From: LH-M37 sp032251315
GTDB taxonomy: Bacteria > Pseudomonadota > Gammaproteobacteria > SZUA-229
Reading direction: 5' to 3'
Assembly: GCA_032251315.1 (NCBI GenBank)
Contig: JAVVEE010000017.1
Coordinates: 1-40,536, forward strand
Length of the DNA: 40,536 nt
Shown: piece after piece, positions 7,601-15,880 of the stretch
Numbering within the stretch: position 1 is the first letter of the stretch
Layout of the letters: every line of letters starts with the position of its first letter
The notes under the pieces: generated by a model
Databases searched by the model: none
The model's input: only the letters and a program-made list of their open reading frames with translations
Told to the model about the DNA's origin: nothing
Translations under genes and position numbers: made by a program

Positions 7601-8050
7601 ATGAGCATGAAACAGTTAACTAAATTCATTAAATCCGTACTGGCCGGCCTGGTTATTCTGGCAGCGAGTTCACCAGCATTATGGGCCCAGGTGTTTGATA
7701 CCAGCTTTGCCGTGGAATTCAGCTACTCCTGTCTAAGTGGTGGCTGCCATGAGCTCGATCAGACGCTGGTCGATGAATATGCCGCATCAAAAATGACCCA
7801 TACCATGGTCAAGTGCAATGCCTGTCACGGCACGCATACCGCCGATACAGTGGGACTGGAAAAACCCAATCTTACCGGCTACCACCCCGGCATCGGTGCG
7901 ACCGGTTATGCGGTGGATACCGATCGTTGCAAGGTATGTCACAACAACGAGCACGTAGGTGGGGGTAACAAATCGGGTGACAACTGCTACAGCTGTCATA
8001 CGCCTCATGTGTTTGCGTCTCCAGGGCCTGGAGGACCCGGAGGGCCTTGA
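7601..8050 (+). CDS. Periplasmic multihaem c-type cytochrome
   Basis: This 149-residue protein has a Sec signal peptide (hydrophobic core VLAGLVILAASSPALWA, likely cleaved after WAQ or nearby). It has three CXXCH haem sites (CNACH, CKVCH, CYSCH) and one expanded site, CLSGGCH, in a CX4CH spacing. It is therefore probably a tri- or tetrahaem periplasmic electron carrier. The C-terminus is a short Pro/Gly tail (SPGPGGPGGP). A strong ribosome site (GGAGG) precedes ATG 7601; ATG 7607 is a second option. It directly follows the truncated molybdoenzyme gene and was presumably its electron partner. It now looks orphaned unless it serves another reductase. The convergent sat gene is separated by a terminator. 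Confidence 0.88.
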   Translation: MSMKQLTKFIKSVLAGLVILAASSPALWAQVFDTSFAVEFSYSCLSGGCHELDQTLVDEYAASKMTHTMVKCNACHGTHTADTVGLEKPNLTGYHPGIGATGYAVDTDRCKVCHNNEHVGGGNKSGDNCYSCHTPHVFASPGPGGPGGP

Positions 8051-8084
8051 CAGGTTATTACGGCAACAGTGACTCAAGGTGAAA

Positions 8085-8122
8085 TAAAAAACGGCGCTGA
8101 TCTTTCGATCAGCGCCGTTTTT
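8085..8122. terminator. Bidirectional intrinsic terminator
   Basis: A perfect 12-bp stem, ACGGCGCTGATC (8091-8102) and its complement (8107-8118), closes a TTTC loop. It is flanked by A-run on the left and T-run on the right, so it works for both the plus-strand cytochrome and the minus-strand sat. Confidence 0.95.
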
Positions 8123-8143
8123 CGTTATGTAACGCTTAAAAAA

Positions 8144-9334
8144 TTAAGCGTCTAAACTTTTGTAATAATCCATCAAGATCTGCGCCACTTCAGGACGTGA
8201 GAACTCCTTGGGTGGGGCGATACCCTGGCCCAGCATTTCGCGAACTTTGGTGCCGGAAAGCAGAACGAAGTCGTCTTTGCTGTGATCAGGGGCTTCACAC
8301 ATCATCACGACCTTGTCCAGTTTCTTGGAGTAGGCGGTATGGTCGGCCTTGAAGATTTCGATTTGCAGCGCGCCGGCAGGCACTTCGTCGAAAATGGTCT
8401 GGGCATCAAAGGCACCGTAGTGATCGCCAACACCGGCGTGGTCACGACCAACGATGAAGTGGGTCGCACCCATGTTCTGACGGAAGACGGCGTGCAGTAC
8501 AGCTTCACGGGGACCGGCGTAGAGCATGTCGAAACCGTAGCCGGTAACCATGGCGCTGTTTTCCGGGAAGTACAGTTCAACCATCTTGCGAATCGCGGCG
8601 TCACGCACCGGGGCGGGAATATCGCCTTTCTTCAGTTTGCCCAGCAGCATGTGAATAACCAGGCCGTCACAGCCTAAGCGTTCCATGGCCATGTGACACA
8701 GTTCTTCGTGAGCCAGATGCATGGGGTTACGGGTCTGGAAGGCAACCACTTTTTTCCAGCCACGCTCGGCGATTTCGTTACGAATTTCAATCGCGGTGCG
8801 GAAGGTGTCGGGGAATTCGGTCAGGAAGTAGGAGAAGTTCAATACCTGAATAGGGCCGGAAAGTAGGACTTTACCCTGCTCCATAAAAGCATCGACACCG
8901 GGGTGTGCTTCGTCAGGGCTGGGGTTGTAAACTTTTTTGGAGATCAGTGCGATTTCATCATCGCTGAATTCTTCGACGGCTTCAACATCCATAATGGCGA
9001 TGACAGGATGGCCTTCAACATTCGGATCTTTCAGTGCAATGCGATCACCGGCTTTGACGTTGCCTGCGCTTTCAAGCAGATTCAGTACCGGTGTAGGCCA
9101 GAACAGACCGGAAGTGGTTTTCATGTCGTTAGCGACGGACAGGGCATCGGCCTTGTTCATATAGCCGGTGAGTGGATTGAAGTAACCCGCACCCAGCATA
9201 ACGGCATTGGCGGCAGCGGCTGAGCTAACCATGATGGATGGCAGGCCTTCAGCTTCGACCTGCAAAGCTTCATTTTTAGTTGTGTCGTATACGAACAGTG
9301 GATTCAGTTCGTCAGAACCATGGGGTTTAATCAT
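8144..9334 (-). CDS. sat: Dissimilatory sulfate adenylyltransferase (ATP sulfurylase)
   Basis: In sulfur oxidation this enzyme converts APS plus pyrophosphate to ATP plus sulfate, a substrate-level phosphorylation. The 396-residue homomeric Sat contains the N-terminal PUA-like domain and the nucleotidyltransferase core. The core has the ATP-binding signature QTRNPMHLAHEE and the GRDHAGVGDHYG motif. No APS-kinase domain is fused. AGGAG stands before the ATG. It is monocistronic as far as visible: about 160 bases lie upstream before msrA, and a terminator lies downstream. It is the third step after DsrAB and AprBA, all encoded within this window. It acts in the cytoplasm. Confidence 0.98.
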   Translation of the reverse strand: MIKPHGSDELNPLFVYDTTKNEALQVEAEGLPSIMVSSAAAANAVMLGAGYFNPLTGYMNKADALSVANDMKTTSGLFWPTPVLNLLESAGNVKAGDRIALKDPNVEGHPVIAIMDVEAVEEFSDDEIALISKKVYNPSPDEAHPGVDAFMEQGKVLLSGPIQVLNFSYFLTEFPDTFRTAIEIRNEIAERGWKKVVAFQTRNPMHLAHEELCHMAMERLGCDGLVIHMLLGKLKKGDIPAPVRDAAIRKMVELYFPENSAMVTGYGFDMLYAGPREAVLHAVFRQNMGATHFIVGRDHAGVGDHYGAFDAQTIFDEVPAGALQIEIFKADHTAYSKKLDKVVMMCEAPDHSKDDFVLLSGTKVREMLGQGIAPPKEFSRPEVAQILMDYYKSLDA

Positions 9335-9496
9335 GTAATGTCTCCTGGAGGGCTTTCAAACTGGCAGTTTGGCCAGCACTTTTATTAAAATCGATAAAAT
9401 TTGTGCCTGAATTCTACAGCAAAGTGGCAGGTTTTCGTAGTCGTCTGATGTAGTGCCTTTGGGGTAGACGCTATTACAGAATATTAACGAGGTTGA

Positions 9497-10083
9497 TTAT
9501 CGTTTCTCGCCCCAGAGCTGCTCCAGGCGCTGATCCCGGCCGCAACGGTAGCGGTAGTATTTATAGCGGATGGGGTTCTTCAGATAGTAGTCCTGATGAT
9601 AATCCTCGGCGGGATAGAAAGTGGAAGCGGCATCCAGCTCGGTGACGATGGCGGCTTCGAATGGCTTGTTTTGCTGTAGTGCTTTCAGAGAGGCTTCAGC
9701 GGCTGCTCGCTGGGAGGCGTTGTGGTAATAGATGCCGCTGCGGTACTGGCTGCCGTGGTCACAAAACTGGCTGTCTCGGGTCGTGGGGTCGATGTTTTTC
9801 CAGAACACCTCGAGCAGCTGCGCATAGCTTATTTTTGTCGGGTCATATTCGATCTGGACGGCTTCGGTGTGCCCCGTGCCGCCGGCAGAGACTTCCTCAT
9901 AGCTCGGGTTTTTTTGTGGCCATCGGTATAACCCGAGGTGGTGGAAAGTACCCCGTCGAGTTTGTCGAAAGGCGGTTCCATGCACCAGAAGCAGCCGCCG
10001 GCAAAAGTGGCGATGGCCCTGTCTTCAGCTGGTAGCGCGGTCATGGAAAATAAAAGCGAACTAATAAGTAGAAGATATCGTAT
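9497..10083 (-). pseudogene. msrA: Peptide methionine sulfoxide reductase A, frameshifted
   Basis: MsrA reduces methionine-S-sulfoxide in oxidised proteins. The catalytic motif GGCFWCMEP is read in one frame up to SGYTDGHKK. The conserved continuation NPSYEEVSAGGTGHTEAVQI is read in another frame. The switch falls in a run of seven A on the minus strand (about 9909-9915); one extra A would restore HKKNPSYEEV and a 195-residue product. The first ATG (10044) has no ribosome site. Upstream in the same frame lies YLLLISSLLFS, a signal-peptide core, preceded by ATA at 10083 with GGAG exactly 8 bases before it. So the native start may be an ATG changed to ATA, or an ATA start. The gene is either decaying or carries sequence errors. 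Confidence 0.85.
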
Positions 10084-10155
10084 GGCTGGGGCTCCGAATG
10101 AATTAAAAAATGAGATAAGGTTCGGCTATTTTAGTTTCCGGCGATAACCTGTAAA

Positions 10156-10183
10156 GAAAAAGCCGGAAAAATCCGGCTTATAA
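10156..10183 (-). terminator. Intrinsic terminator after the 60-aa gene
   Basis: AAGCCGGA (10160-10167) and TCCGGCTT (10172-10179) form a perfect 8-bp stem with a 4-base loop. On the minus strand it is followed by TTTCTTT, which fits termination of the small gene at 10248-10430. Confidence 0.75.
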
Positions 10184-10247
10184 ACATTGTCAGGAAAAAA
10201 TATTGTTCTGCGTGTGATTTCAGCCTTCGGCCACATAGTCATTGCTA

Positions 10248-10430
10248 TCATTGCCTGCCAGGACTTTTTTTATCCTCTAGTTTCATGTTGATGTACTGTT
10301 GCAGGTTGTCTTCGTTTTCGAAGTAGATTTCCACGCCATTATCACCATCACCCTCATAAAGACAGGGATGTTCTTCCGGATTGGGGACATCTCGAAGTGA
10401 GATGGGGTCGAAAGTGGATCGAATATGCAT
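10248..10430 (-). CDS. Small acidic protein of unknown function
   Basis: This 60-residue protein is rich in Asp and Glu and has one Cys (EEHPCLYEG). I do not recognise it. Two points support a real gene: a perfect GGAGGA ribosome site six bases before the ATG, and a terminator just downstream. It is soluble, with no membrane segment. The gene stands alone between the damaged msrA and the DksA-like gene. Confidence 0.62.
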   Translation of the reverse strand: MHIRSTFDPISLRDVPNPEEHPCLYEGDGDNGVEIYFENEDNLQQYINMKLEDKKSPGRQ

Positions 10431-10593
10431 GATGATTCCTCCAATATGTTGACACGACTCAATTGTAAATAACCAAGTGAAATAGTCAAGTATTGCATTT
10501 TACTGGTGTCAGCTGCACCCATCGATGGGGTGACCGATAGTGTGGCAATAATATTAGATTCACAAACGGGTCTGTAGTTTCACCATTGCAGTA

Positions 10594-10932
10594 TTATTGG
10601 GAAGATTTTTCGGCGCAGCGCAAGCACAGTTCTGCATAGGGCACTGCCTGTAACCGTTCACGCGGGATCGGTTCGCCACAGGCCTTGCAGACGCCGTACG
10701 CCCCCAGGGCGATCCGGTTGAGTGCGTTATCGATCTGCATGACCATGTACTGGGCCTCATCATCCAGAGCCGCCAGAACATCGTCATTTTCGCTCTGAGT
10801 GGCCTGTTCGGCGAAGTCTTTTTCCACAGGCTCTTCCTTGTGATGGGAATTTTTCTGAATGGCCTCGATCCTTCCGGTATATTCTTCGCGTAAAGCCAGC
10901 AGTTGATTCTTAAATGTGTCGAAAGATTCCAT
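10594..10932 (-). CDS. TraR/DksA-type zinc-finger protein
   Basis: Proteins of this family bind the RNA polymerase secondary channel or act as related zinc-finger regulators. The 112 residues show an N-terminal coiled-coil (about 1-75), then the C-terminal finger C-x2-C-x17-C-x2-C (CKACGEPIP...CLRC), preceded by IALGAYGVC as is typical. It is shorter than true DksA (about 150 residues). At the coiled-coil tip it shows LDDEA rather than the DxxDxA triad, so ppGpp-type activity cannot be assumed. The YdcH-like gene lies 36 bases upstream on the same strand. Confidence 0.9.
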   Translation of the reverse strand: MESFDTFKNQLLALREEYTGRIEAIQKNSHHKEEPVEKDFAEQATQSENDDVLAALDDEAQYMVMQIDNALNRIALGAYGVCKACGEPIPRERLQAVPYAELCLRCAEKSSQ

Positions 10933-10968
10933 GATTTTTCCCGTGTTAAGTAATAGTGATTGAAGTTA

Positions 10969-11205
10969 TTATTTAGCCAGCATTTCAAAAATCTGATCTT
11001 TTAGATGTAAGCGATCTTTTTTCAGATCAGTCAGGTAATCGTCATTGGCGCTCTCCAGGCCCTGTTCTGCACGGACGATGGATTTATCAATGCCTTCATA
11101 TTCATGGGTAAGACGTCGAAAATGAGCATCGTTTAACTTTAATGCATGAATCTGATCCTTGTGTTCCGGAAACTCTTCGATCAGTGGATGATGCGTTATT
11201 GACAT
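10969..11205 (-). CDS. YdcH-family (DUF465) small coiled-coil protein
   Basis: This 78-residue helical protein has the DUF465 pattern: HPLIEEFPEHKDQIHALK at the N-terminus, then HFRRLTHEYEGIDKSIVRAE and a C-terminal LKKDRLHLKDQIFEML. The family is widespread in proteobacteria, and its function is not established. It is probably transcribed with the DksA-like gene. Confidence 0.9.
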   Translation of the reverse strand: MSITHHPLIEEFPEHKDQIHALKLNDAHFRRLTHEYEGIDKSIVRAEQGLESANDDYLTDLKKDRLHLKDQIFEMLAK

Positions 11206-11337
11206 TGTATAGCCTCAGTTGTTATTTAATTCCAATATCATTATAAATTATTTATTTAACAGGGCATTGATTGGAATCAATCTTAAGGGCCCCTCTATTA
11301 ATTGCTTGTGCCCTCTGCGTGACCTGAAAAGTTGTAT

Positions 11338-11369
11338 AAAAAAAAGGCGAAGCCTGAGCTTCGCCTTTT
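11338..11369 (-). terminator. Intrinsic terminator after hppA
   Basis: AAAAGGCGAAGC, loop CTGA (11354-11357) and GCTTCGCCTTTT make a 12-bp stem with A/T flanks, just 24 bases beyond the hppA stop. Between this and the YdcH gene (11206-11337) nothing else is visible. Confidence 0.92.
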
Positions 11370-11392
11370 GTTTACTCGCTGTGGTGACAGGA

Positions 11393-13414
11393 TTACAGCA
11401 GTGGCACCATCATCAAAGCCACGATGTTGATGATTTTAATCAACGGATTGATGGCAGGGCCGGCGGTATCCTTGTACGGGTCGCCAACGGTATCACCGGT
11501 GACGGCGGCTTTATGGGCATCGGAACCTTTGCCACCGAAGTGACCGTCTTCGATGTATTTCTTGGCATTGTCCCAGGCACCACCACCAGTGGTCATGGAT
11601 ATGGCCACAAACAGACCGGTGACGATGGTGCCGATCAGCATGCCACCGAGTGCCTGTGCGCCGAGGAAGTAACCAACGGCAATAGGAGCGGCGATAGGCA
11701 GTAATGACGGAATCATCATTTCCTTAATGGCGGAACGGGTCAGCATGTCCACAGCGCGTGAATAATCAGGCTTCTGCGTTTTATCCATGATTCCGGGCAT
11801 TTCTTTGAACTGGCGACGAACTTCGTTGACGATGCCCCCGGCGGCACGACCCACCGCTTCCATCGCCATAGCACCGAACAGGTAAGGTACCAGGCCGCCA
11901 ATGAACAGGCCGATGATCACCATGTGATTGGATAAATCGAAGCTGGTCACTTTACCCGCCGTTTCCAGTGTATGGGTGTAATCGGCAAACAGCACCAGCG
12001 TGGCCAGACCGGCAGAGCCGATAGCGTAGCCTTTGGTGACCGCTTTCGTGGTATTGCCGACCGCATCCAGGGCATCAGTAGTGGCGCGTACATCTTCAGG
12101 CAACTCAGCCATTTCAGCGATACCACCGGCGTTATCAGTGATGGGGCCATAGGCATCCAGGGCCACGATGATACCGGTCATGGAGAGCATGGCGGTAGCG
12201 GCAATGGCGATACCGTATAGGCCCGCAAGTTCATGAGCGCCCCAGATGGAGGCGCACACCGCCAGAACAGGCAGGGCGGTGGATTTCATGGAAATGCCCA
12301 GACCCGCAATGACGTTGGTGCCATCACCTGTGGTGGAAGCTTCAGCGATACGTTTAACCGGACCAAACTCGGTCGCAGTGTAGTATTCGGTGATCACAAT
12401 CATGGCGACTGTCAAAGCAAGACCAATCAGTGCTGAGTAGAACAGTGCACTGGCGGTATAGCCATCGATATTGGACATCATATTGTTGGTGATGAAGTAG
12501 AAAGCAATCGCGGAAAGTACCGCTGAGACAAGGGTGCCCCGGTAGAGGGCATTCATGATCTTGCCGCCATTAGAGGTTTTCACAAAGAAGGTGCCGATAA
12601 TCGAAGCGATGATTGAAGCACCACCTAGTACCAGCGGATAAGTCACCGCTAAATCCCCCGCCATTTCTCCCAGCAACATATTGCCCAGCAGCATGGTCGC
12701 GATCAATGTTACCGCATAAGTTTCAAACAAATCGGCCGCCATACCCGCGCAGTCACCGACATTGTCACCCACGTTATCGGCAATAACCGCCGGGTTGCGA
12801 ATATCATCTTCCGGAATGCCTGCTTCAACTTTACCGACGATGTCAGCACCGACATCAGCACCTTTGGTGAAGATGCCGCCGCCTAAACGCGCAAAGATCG
12901 AAATCAGTGAACCGCCGAAGGCAAGACCAACCAGTGCGTGTAGAGCATCTGTAGAATTGGTGCCTGTTGCAGTCAGTGCCGCATAATAGCCGGCAACACC
13001 CAGCAGAGCCAGACCGACCACCAGCATGCCGGTGATCGCGCCGCCCTTGAATGCAACCTGCAAGGCAGGGTTGATACCTTTTCTGGCTGCTTCAGCGGTA
13101 CGTGAGTTAGAGCGCACCGAGACATGCATGCCGATGAACCCGGCAAGGCCGGACAGTATTGCGCCAATGGCAAAGCCGATGGCGGTTGCCGTGCCCAGGG
13201 CGTAGATGATGACAGCAAAAATAACCACACCCACTATCGCAATGGCGGTGTACTGTCTTTTCAGGTAGGCAATGGCGCCTTCCTGAATGGCGCTTTGAAT
13301 ACGAACCATTTCTTCGTTACCCATCGGTTTTGACAGGATACTGAAAATGGAAATGACGCCGTAGGCGATGCCGGCAAGGGCACAGACAAGGGCAATTATG
13401 ATTTCAGGGGACAT
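11393..13414 (-). CDS. hppA: Membrane-bound H+-translocating pyrophosphatase, K+-independent type
   Basis: HppA couples hydrolysis of PPi to proton export, or makes PPi from the proton gradient. It has 673 residues and about 16 membrane helices, the normal size. The substrate-binding segments are intact: GADVGADIVGKVEAGIPEDD, then DNVGDNVGDCAGMAADLFETY, and a C-terminal DTVGDPYKDTAGPAINPLIK. The determinant of cation dependence reads GNTTKA, with Lys where K+-dependent enzymes have Ala, so this should be a K+-independent proton pump. It shares strand and neighbourhood with adk and the PPi-dependent phosphofructokinase, forming a PPi-metabolism block. Confidence 0.97.
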   Translation of the reverse strand: MSPEIIIALVCALAGIAYGVISIFSILSKPMGNEEMVRIQSAIQEGAIAYLKRQYTAIAIVGVVIFAVIIYALGTATAIGFAIGAILSGLAGFIGMHVSVRSNSRTAEAARKGINPALQVAFKGGAITGMLVVGLALLGVAGYYAALTATGTNSTDALHALVGLAFGGSLISIFARLGGGIFTKGADVGADIVGKVEAGIPEDDIRNPAVIADNVGDNVGDCAGMAADLFETYAVTLIATMLLGNMLLGEMAGDLAVTYPLVLGGASIIASIIGTFFVKTSNGGKIMNALYRGTLVSAVLSAIAFYFITNNMMSNIDGYTASALFYSALIGLALTVAMIVITEYYTATEFGPVKRIAEASTTGDGTNVIAGLGISMKSTALPVLAVCASIWGAHELAGLYGIAIAATAMLSMTGIIVALDAYGPITDNAGGIAEMAELPEDVRATTDALDAVGNTTKAVTKGYAIGSAGLATLVLFADYTHTLETAGKVTSFDLSNHMVIIGLFIGGLVPYLFGAMAMEAVGRAAGGIVNEVRRQFKEMPGIMDKTQKPDYSRAVDMLTRSAIKEMMIPSLLPIAAPIAVGYFLGAQALGGMLIGTIVTGLFVAISMTTGGGAWDNAKKYIEDGHFGGKGSDAHKAAVTGDTVGDPYKDTAGPAINPLIKIINIVALMMVPLL

Positions 13415-13535
13415 GCTTCAACTCCTAATTATTATTTGAGGTTTGCTTTTTATATTATATTGAAGTTCTAACAGCTGATCTTAATCAAGGTTATTAACAA
13501 TAGCCTGGAATTATCATGGCTAAGGGCCTTTTTCC

Positions 13536-14189
13536 TCAGGATAAAGCCTTGAAGATCGCATCTCGAATATCCTCAACACTGCCGATACCGGCAATTTTGT
13601 GATATTCAGGCGCGTTGGCGTCACCTGAGTTAGCCCATTTTGAGTAGTACTCGATCAGCGGTTCAGTCTGATCGTGATAAACCTCGAGACGCTTTTTCAC
13701 AACATCTTCCTGATCATCTTCACGTTGAACCAGATCTTCTCCGGTCTCGTCATCCTTGCCGGGTACTTTGGGCGGATTGAAGTCTACATGATAGGTACGA
13801 CCTGAAGCAGGGTGCACCCGGCGGCCGCTCATGCGTTTGATGATTTCATTGTCATCCACGTCGATTTCAACCACCGCATCGATATCAATGCCCTGTTCTT
13901 TCAGGGAGTCGGCCTGGGCCAGGGTGCGAGGAAAACCGTCGAACAGAAAGCCGTTGGCGCAATCGCTCTGCTGAATACGTTCTTTGACCAGACCTAGAAT
14001 CAGCTCATCGGAAACCAGGCCGCCGGCATCCATTACTTTCTGAGCCTGTTTGCCCAGCTCGGTACCGGCCTTTACGGCGGCGCGTAACATATCGCCCGTT
14101 GAAATTTGTGGAATGTTATATTTTTTGCTAATGAAACCCGCTTGTGTGCCTTTGCCGGCACCGGGTCCACCTAAAAGAATTAAACGCAT
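13536..14189 (-). CDS. adk: Adenylate kinase
   Basis: Adk interconverts ATP plus AMP with two ADP. The 217 residues include the P-loop GGPGAGKGTQ at the N-terminus, the AMP-binding region (STGDMLRAAV), the DGFPRTLAQA motif and a long LID domain (GRRVHPASGRTYHVDFNPPK). The LID lacks the four Zn-binding cysteines, as in other gammaproteobacterial enzymes. In this context it balances AMP, which AprBA consumes and other reactions release. Minus strand, upstream of hppA and downstream of a 78-aa unknown gene. Confidence 0.97.
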   Translation of the reverse strand: MRLILLGGPGAGKGTQAGFISKKYNIPQISTGDMLRAAVKAGTELGKQAQKVMDAGGLVSDELILGLVKERIQQSDCANGFLFDGFPRTLAQADSLKEQGIDIDAVVEIDVDDNEIIKRMSGRRVHPASGRTYHVDFNPPKVPGKDDETGEDLVQREDDQEDVVKKRLEVYHDQTEPLIEYYSKWANSGDANAPEYHKIAGIGSVEDIRDAIFKALS

Positions 14190-14253
14190 GACTCTCTCCC
14201 ATTATTGATTAAATATTGTTTTCTCTTTGTATAACTTGGTATCGTTATTAATG

Positions 14254-14290
14254 CCGGTGCGGATTCTTATTTTAGTGCTATCCGCATCGG
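14254..14290. repeat. Hairpin between adk and the 78-aa gene
   Basis: CCGGTGCGGAT (14254-14264) pairs with ATCCGCATCGG (14280-14290) through 11 bp with one G-T wobble and a 15-base loop. On the plus strand it is followed by TTATTTTTT, giving a terminator shape for antisense transcription. On the minus strand, in the direction of the genes, there is no T-run. It may be an intercistronic stabiliser. Confidence 0.5.
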
Positions 14291-14297
14291 TTATTTT

Positions 14298-14534
14298 TTA
14301 AAGGGGGGTATCATAATAAGCACCTGTTTTTATGTCCCATCTTTCCTCGAGATCGTAATCTCGAACCAGCTGATCAACGGTTGTCTGACCAAAGTCACGC
14401 ATGACTTTACCCTGAATCCGTGGCTTAACCGCGGATTCAGGTTTGCCTGAGATCATACGTGTCGCATTACGGTTATAGCCACTGCCAAAACTGACATGCA
14501 TGGCAATTAACTCTTGGGCTTTTCCTAAGGCCAT
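14298..14534 (-). CDS. Conserved small protein of unknown function
   Basis: This 78-residue soluble protein has a recognisable pattern (KAQELIAMHVSFGSGYNRNATRMI, then a C-terminal VDQLVRDYDLEERW). I recall similar short proteins in gammaproteobacteria but no assigned function. The same frame stays open for 12 codons upstream of ATG 14534 with protein-like content (VLADFRIA), so a non-ATG start further upstream is possible; no clear ribosome site decides it. It lies 47 bases after the phosphofructokinase gene and before adk, all on the minus strand. Confidence 0.65.
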   Translation of the reverse strand: MALGKAQELIAMHVSFGSGYNRNATRMISGKPESAVKPRIQGKVMRDFGQTTVDQLVRDYDLEERWDIKTGAYYDTPL

Positions 14535-14581
14535 AGCAATTCGAAAATCTGCCAGGACATTACTTCATGCCGTTGAAGATT

Positions 14582-15844
14582 TTATACTTCAAACGGGCCG
14601 CATTTTTTCTCAACCATTACTTTCTTCAAAGTAACATATTTAGGCAGGCCGTTCTTGTTGTACGCCGGGTAATCTTCACCCTTGATCAGAGGCTCCAGAT
14701 ATTCACGGCATTTTTTAGTGATACCAAAGCCATCTTTGGAGATAAAGCTCTTGGGCATCATCTTTTCAACATTGGCCACTTTCTTCAGCGGTGCCATTTC
14801 GATCTTCCAGCGGTAAGGCTTGTTGCTGGTGCGAATGATGGCAGGCATGACAGAGTTATGGCCCTTGACAGCATATTCAACGGCGGCTTTACCGGTGGCA
14901 TAAGCCTGCTCAACGTCAGATTTTGATGCAATGTGACGCGCTGCACGTTGCAGGTAATCGGCCACGGCCCAGTGATATTTGTAACCGAGCTCTTTCTGGA
15001 TCATGCCGGCAACAACCGGAGCGGCACCGCCTAACTGGCTGTGACCAAAAGCATCTTTCAGACCGGTTTCCGCCAGGAACTTACCGTCCGGCCAGGCGAC
15101 GCCCTCGGAAACAACCACTGAACAGTAACCAAACTGTTTAACCTTGTCATCGACCGCTTTCAGGAATTTGGCCTGATCGAACTTAACTTCAGGGAACAGA
15201 ATCACGACTGGAATTTCATGCTCCTCGGTCGAAGCCATAGCGCCGGCAGCCGCGATCCAGCCGGCGTGACGACCCATCACTTCCAGTACGAATACTTTGG
15301 TTGAAGTTTTGCACATGGAGGCGACATCAAAGCTGGCTTCCATGGTTGAAATCGCGATGTATTTGGCAACCGAACCAAACCCGGGGCAGTTATCCGTAAT
15401 CGGCAGATCGTTGTCGACCGTTTTGGGAACGTGTACGGCAGTGATGGGGTAGCCCATTTTTTTGCCGATTTGGGAAATTTTCAGGCAGGTGTCAGCAGAG
15501 TCGCCGCCGCCGTTGTAGAAAAAGTAACCGATGTTGTGGGCTTTGAAAACTTCGATCAAACGCTCATATTCCGCCTTGTTGTCTTCCAGGCTTTTCAGCT
15601 TGAAACGGCAGGAGCCAAAGGCGCCGGAAGGGGTGCTGCGCAGACCGGCGATAGTGCTTTTGGTCTCCTTGCTGGTGTCGATCAGCTCTTCGGTTAAAGC
15701 GCCGATGATGCCGTTGTTGCCAGCATAAACTTTGCCGATTTTGTCCTTGTGGGCACGGGCGGTTTCGATGACGCCGCAGGCAGAAGCATTGATCACCGCA
15801 GTCACACCGCCGGATTGTGCATAAAAAGCATTCATTTTGCTCAT
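14582..15844 (-). CDS. pfp: PPi-dependent 6-phosphofructokinase
   Basis: The enzyme reversibly converts fructose-6-phosphate plus PPi to fructose-1,6-bisphosphate plus phosphate. The 420 residues hold the PFK fold. The glycine-rich site reads YNGGGDSADTC, with Asp followed by Ser rather than the ATP-type GGDGS. The substrate motif reads PKTVDNDLPITD, with the V-D-N-D form, and the MGRHAGWIA motif is present. Length and motifs fit the PPi-dependent group, not bacterial ATP-PfkA (about 320 residues). In autotrophic sulfur oxidisers such enzymes are proposed to act in the Calvin cycle, also on sedoheptulose-bisphosphate, recovering PPi. hppA is nearby on the same strand. Confidence 0.92.
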   Translation of the reverse strand: MSKMNAFYAQSGGVTAVINASACGVIETARAHKDKIGKVYAGNNGIIGALTEELIDTSKETKSTIAGLRSTPSGAFGSCRFKLKSLEDNKAEYERLIEVFKAHNIGYFFYNGGGDSADTCLKISQIGKKMGYPITAVHVPKTVDNDLPITDNCPGFGSVAKYIAISTMEASFDVASMCKTSTKVFVLEVMGRHAGWIAAAGAMASTEEHEIPVVILFPEVKFDQAKFLKAVDDKVKQFGYCSVVVSEGVAWPDGKFLAETGLKDAFGHSQLGGAAPVVAGMIQKELGYKYHWAVADYLQRAARHIASKSDVEQAYATGKAAVEYAVKGHNSVMPAIIRTSNKPYRWKIEMAPLKKVANVEKMMPKSFISKDGFGITKKCREYLEPLIKGEDYPAYNKNGLPKYVTLKKVMVEKKCGPFEV

Positions 15845-15880
15845 AGGTTTTCCTCAGTTGAGTAAGTTAGTATTATTAAT

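Noticed and set aside
11219..11704. 161-codon plus-strand frame
   Set aside because: It overlaps the hppA 3' end and its terminator antisense; Gly/His-rich shadow of a conserved gene.
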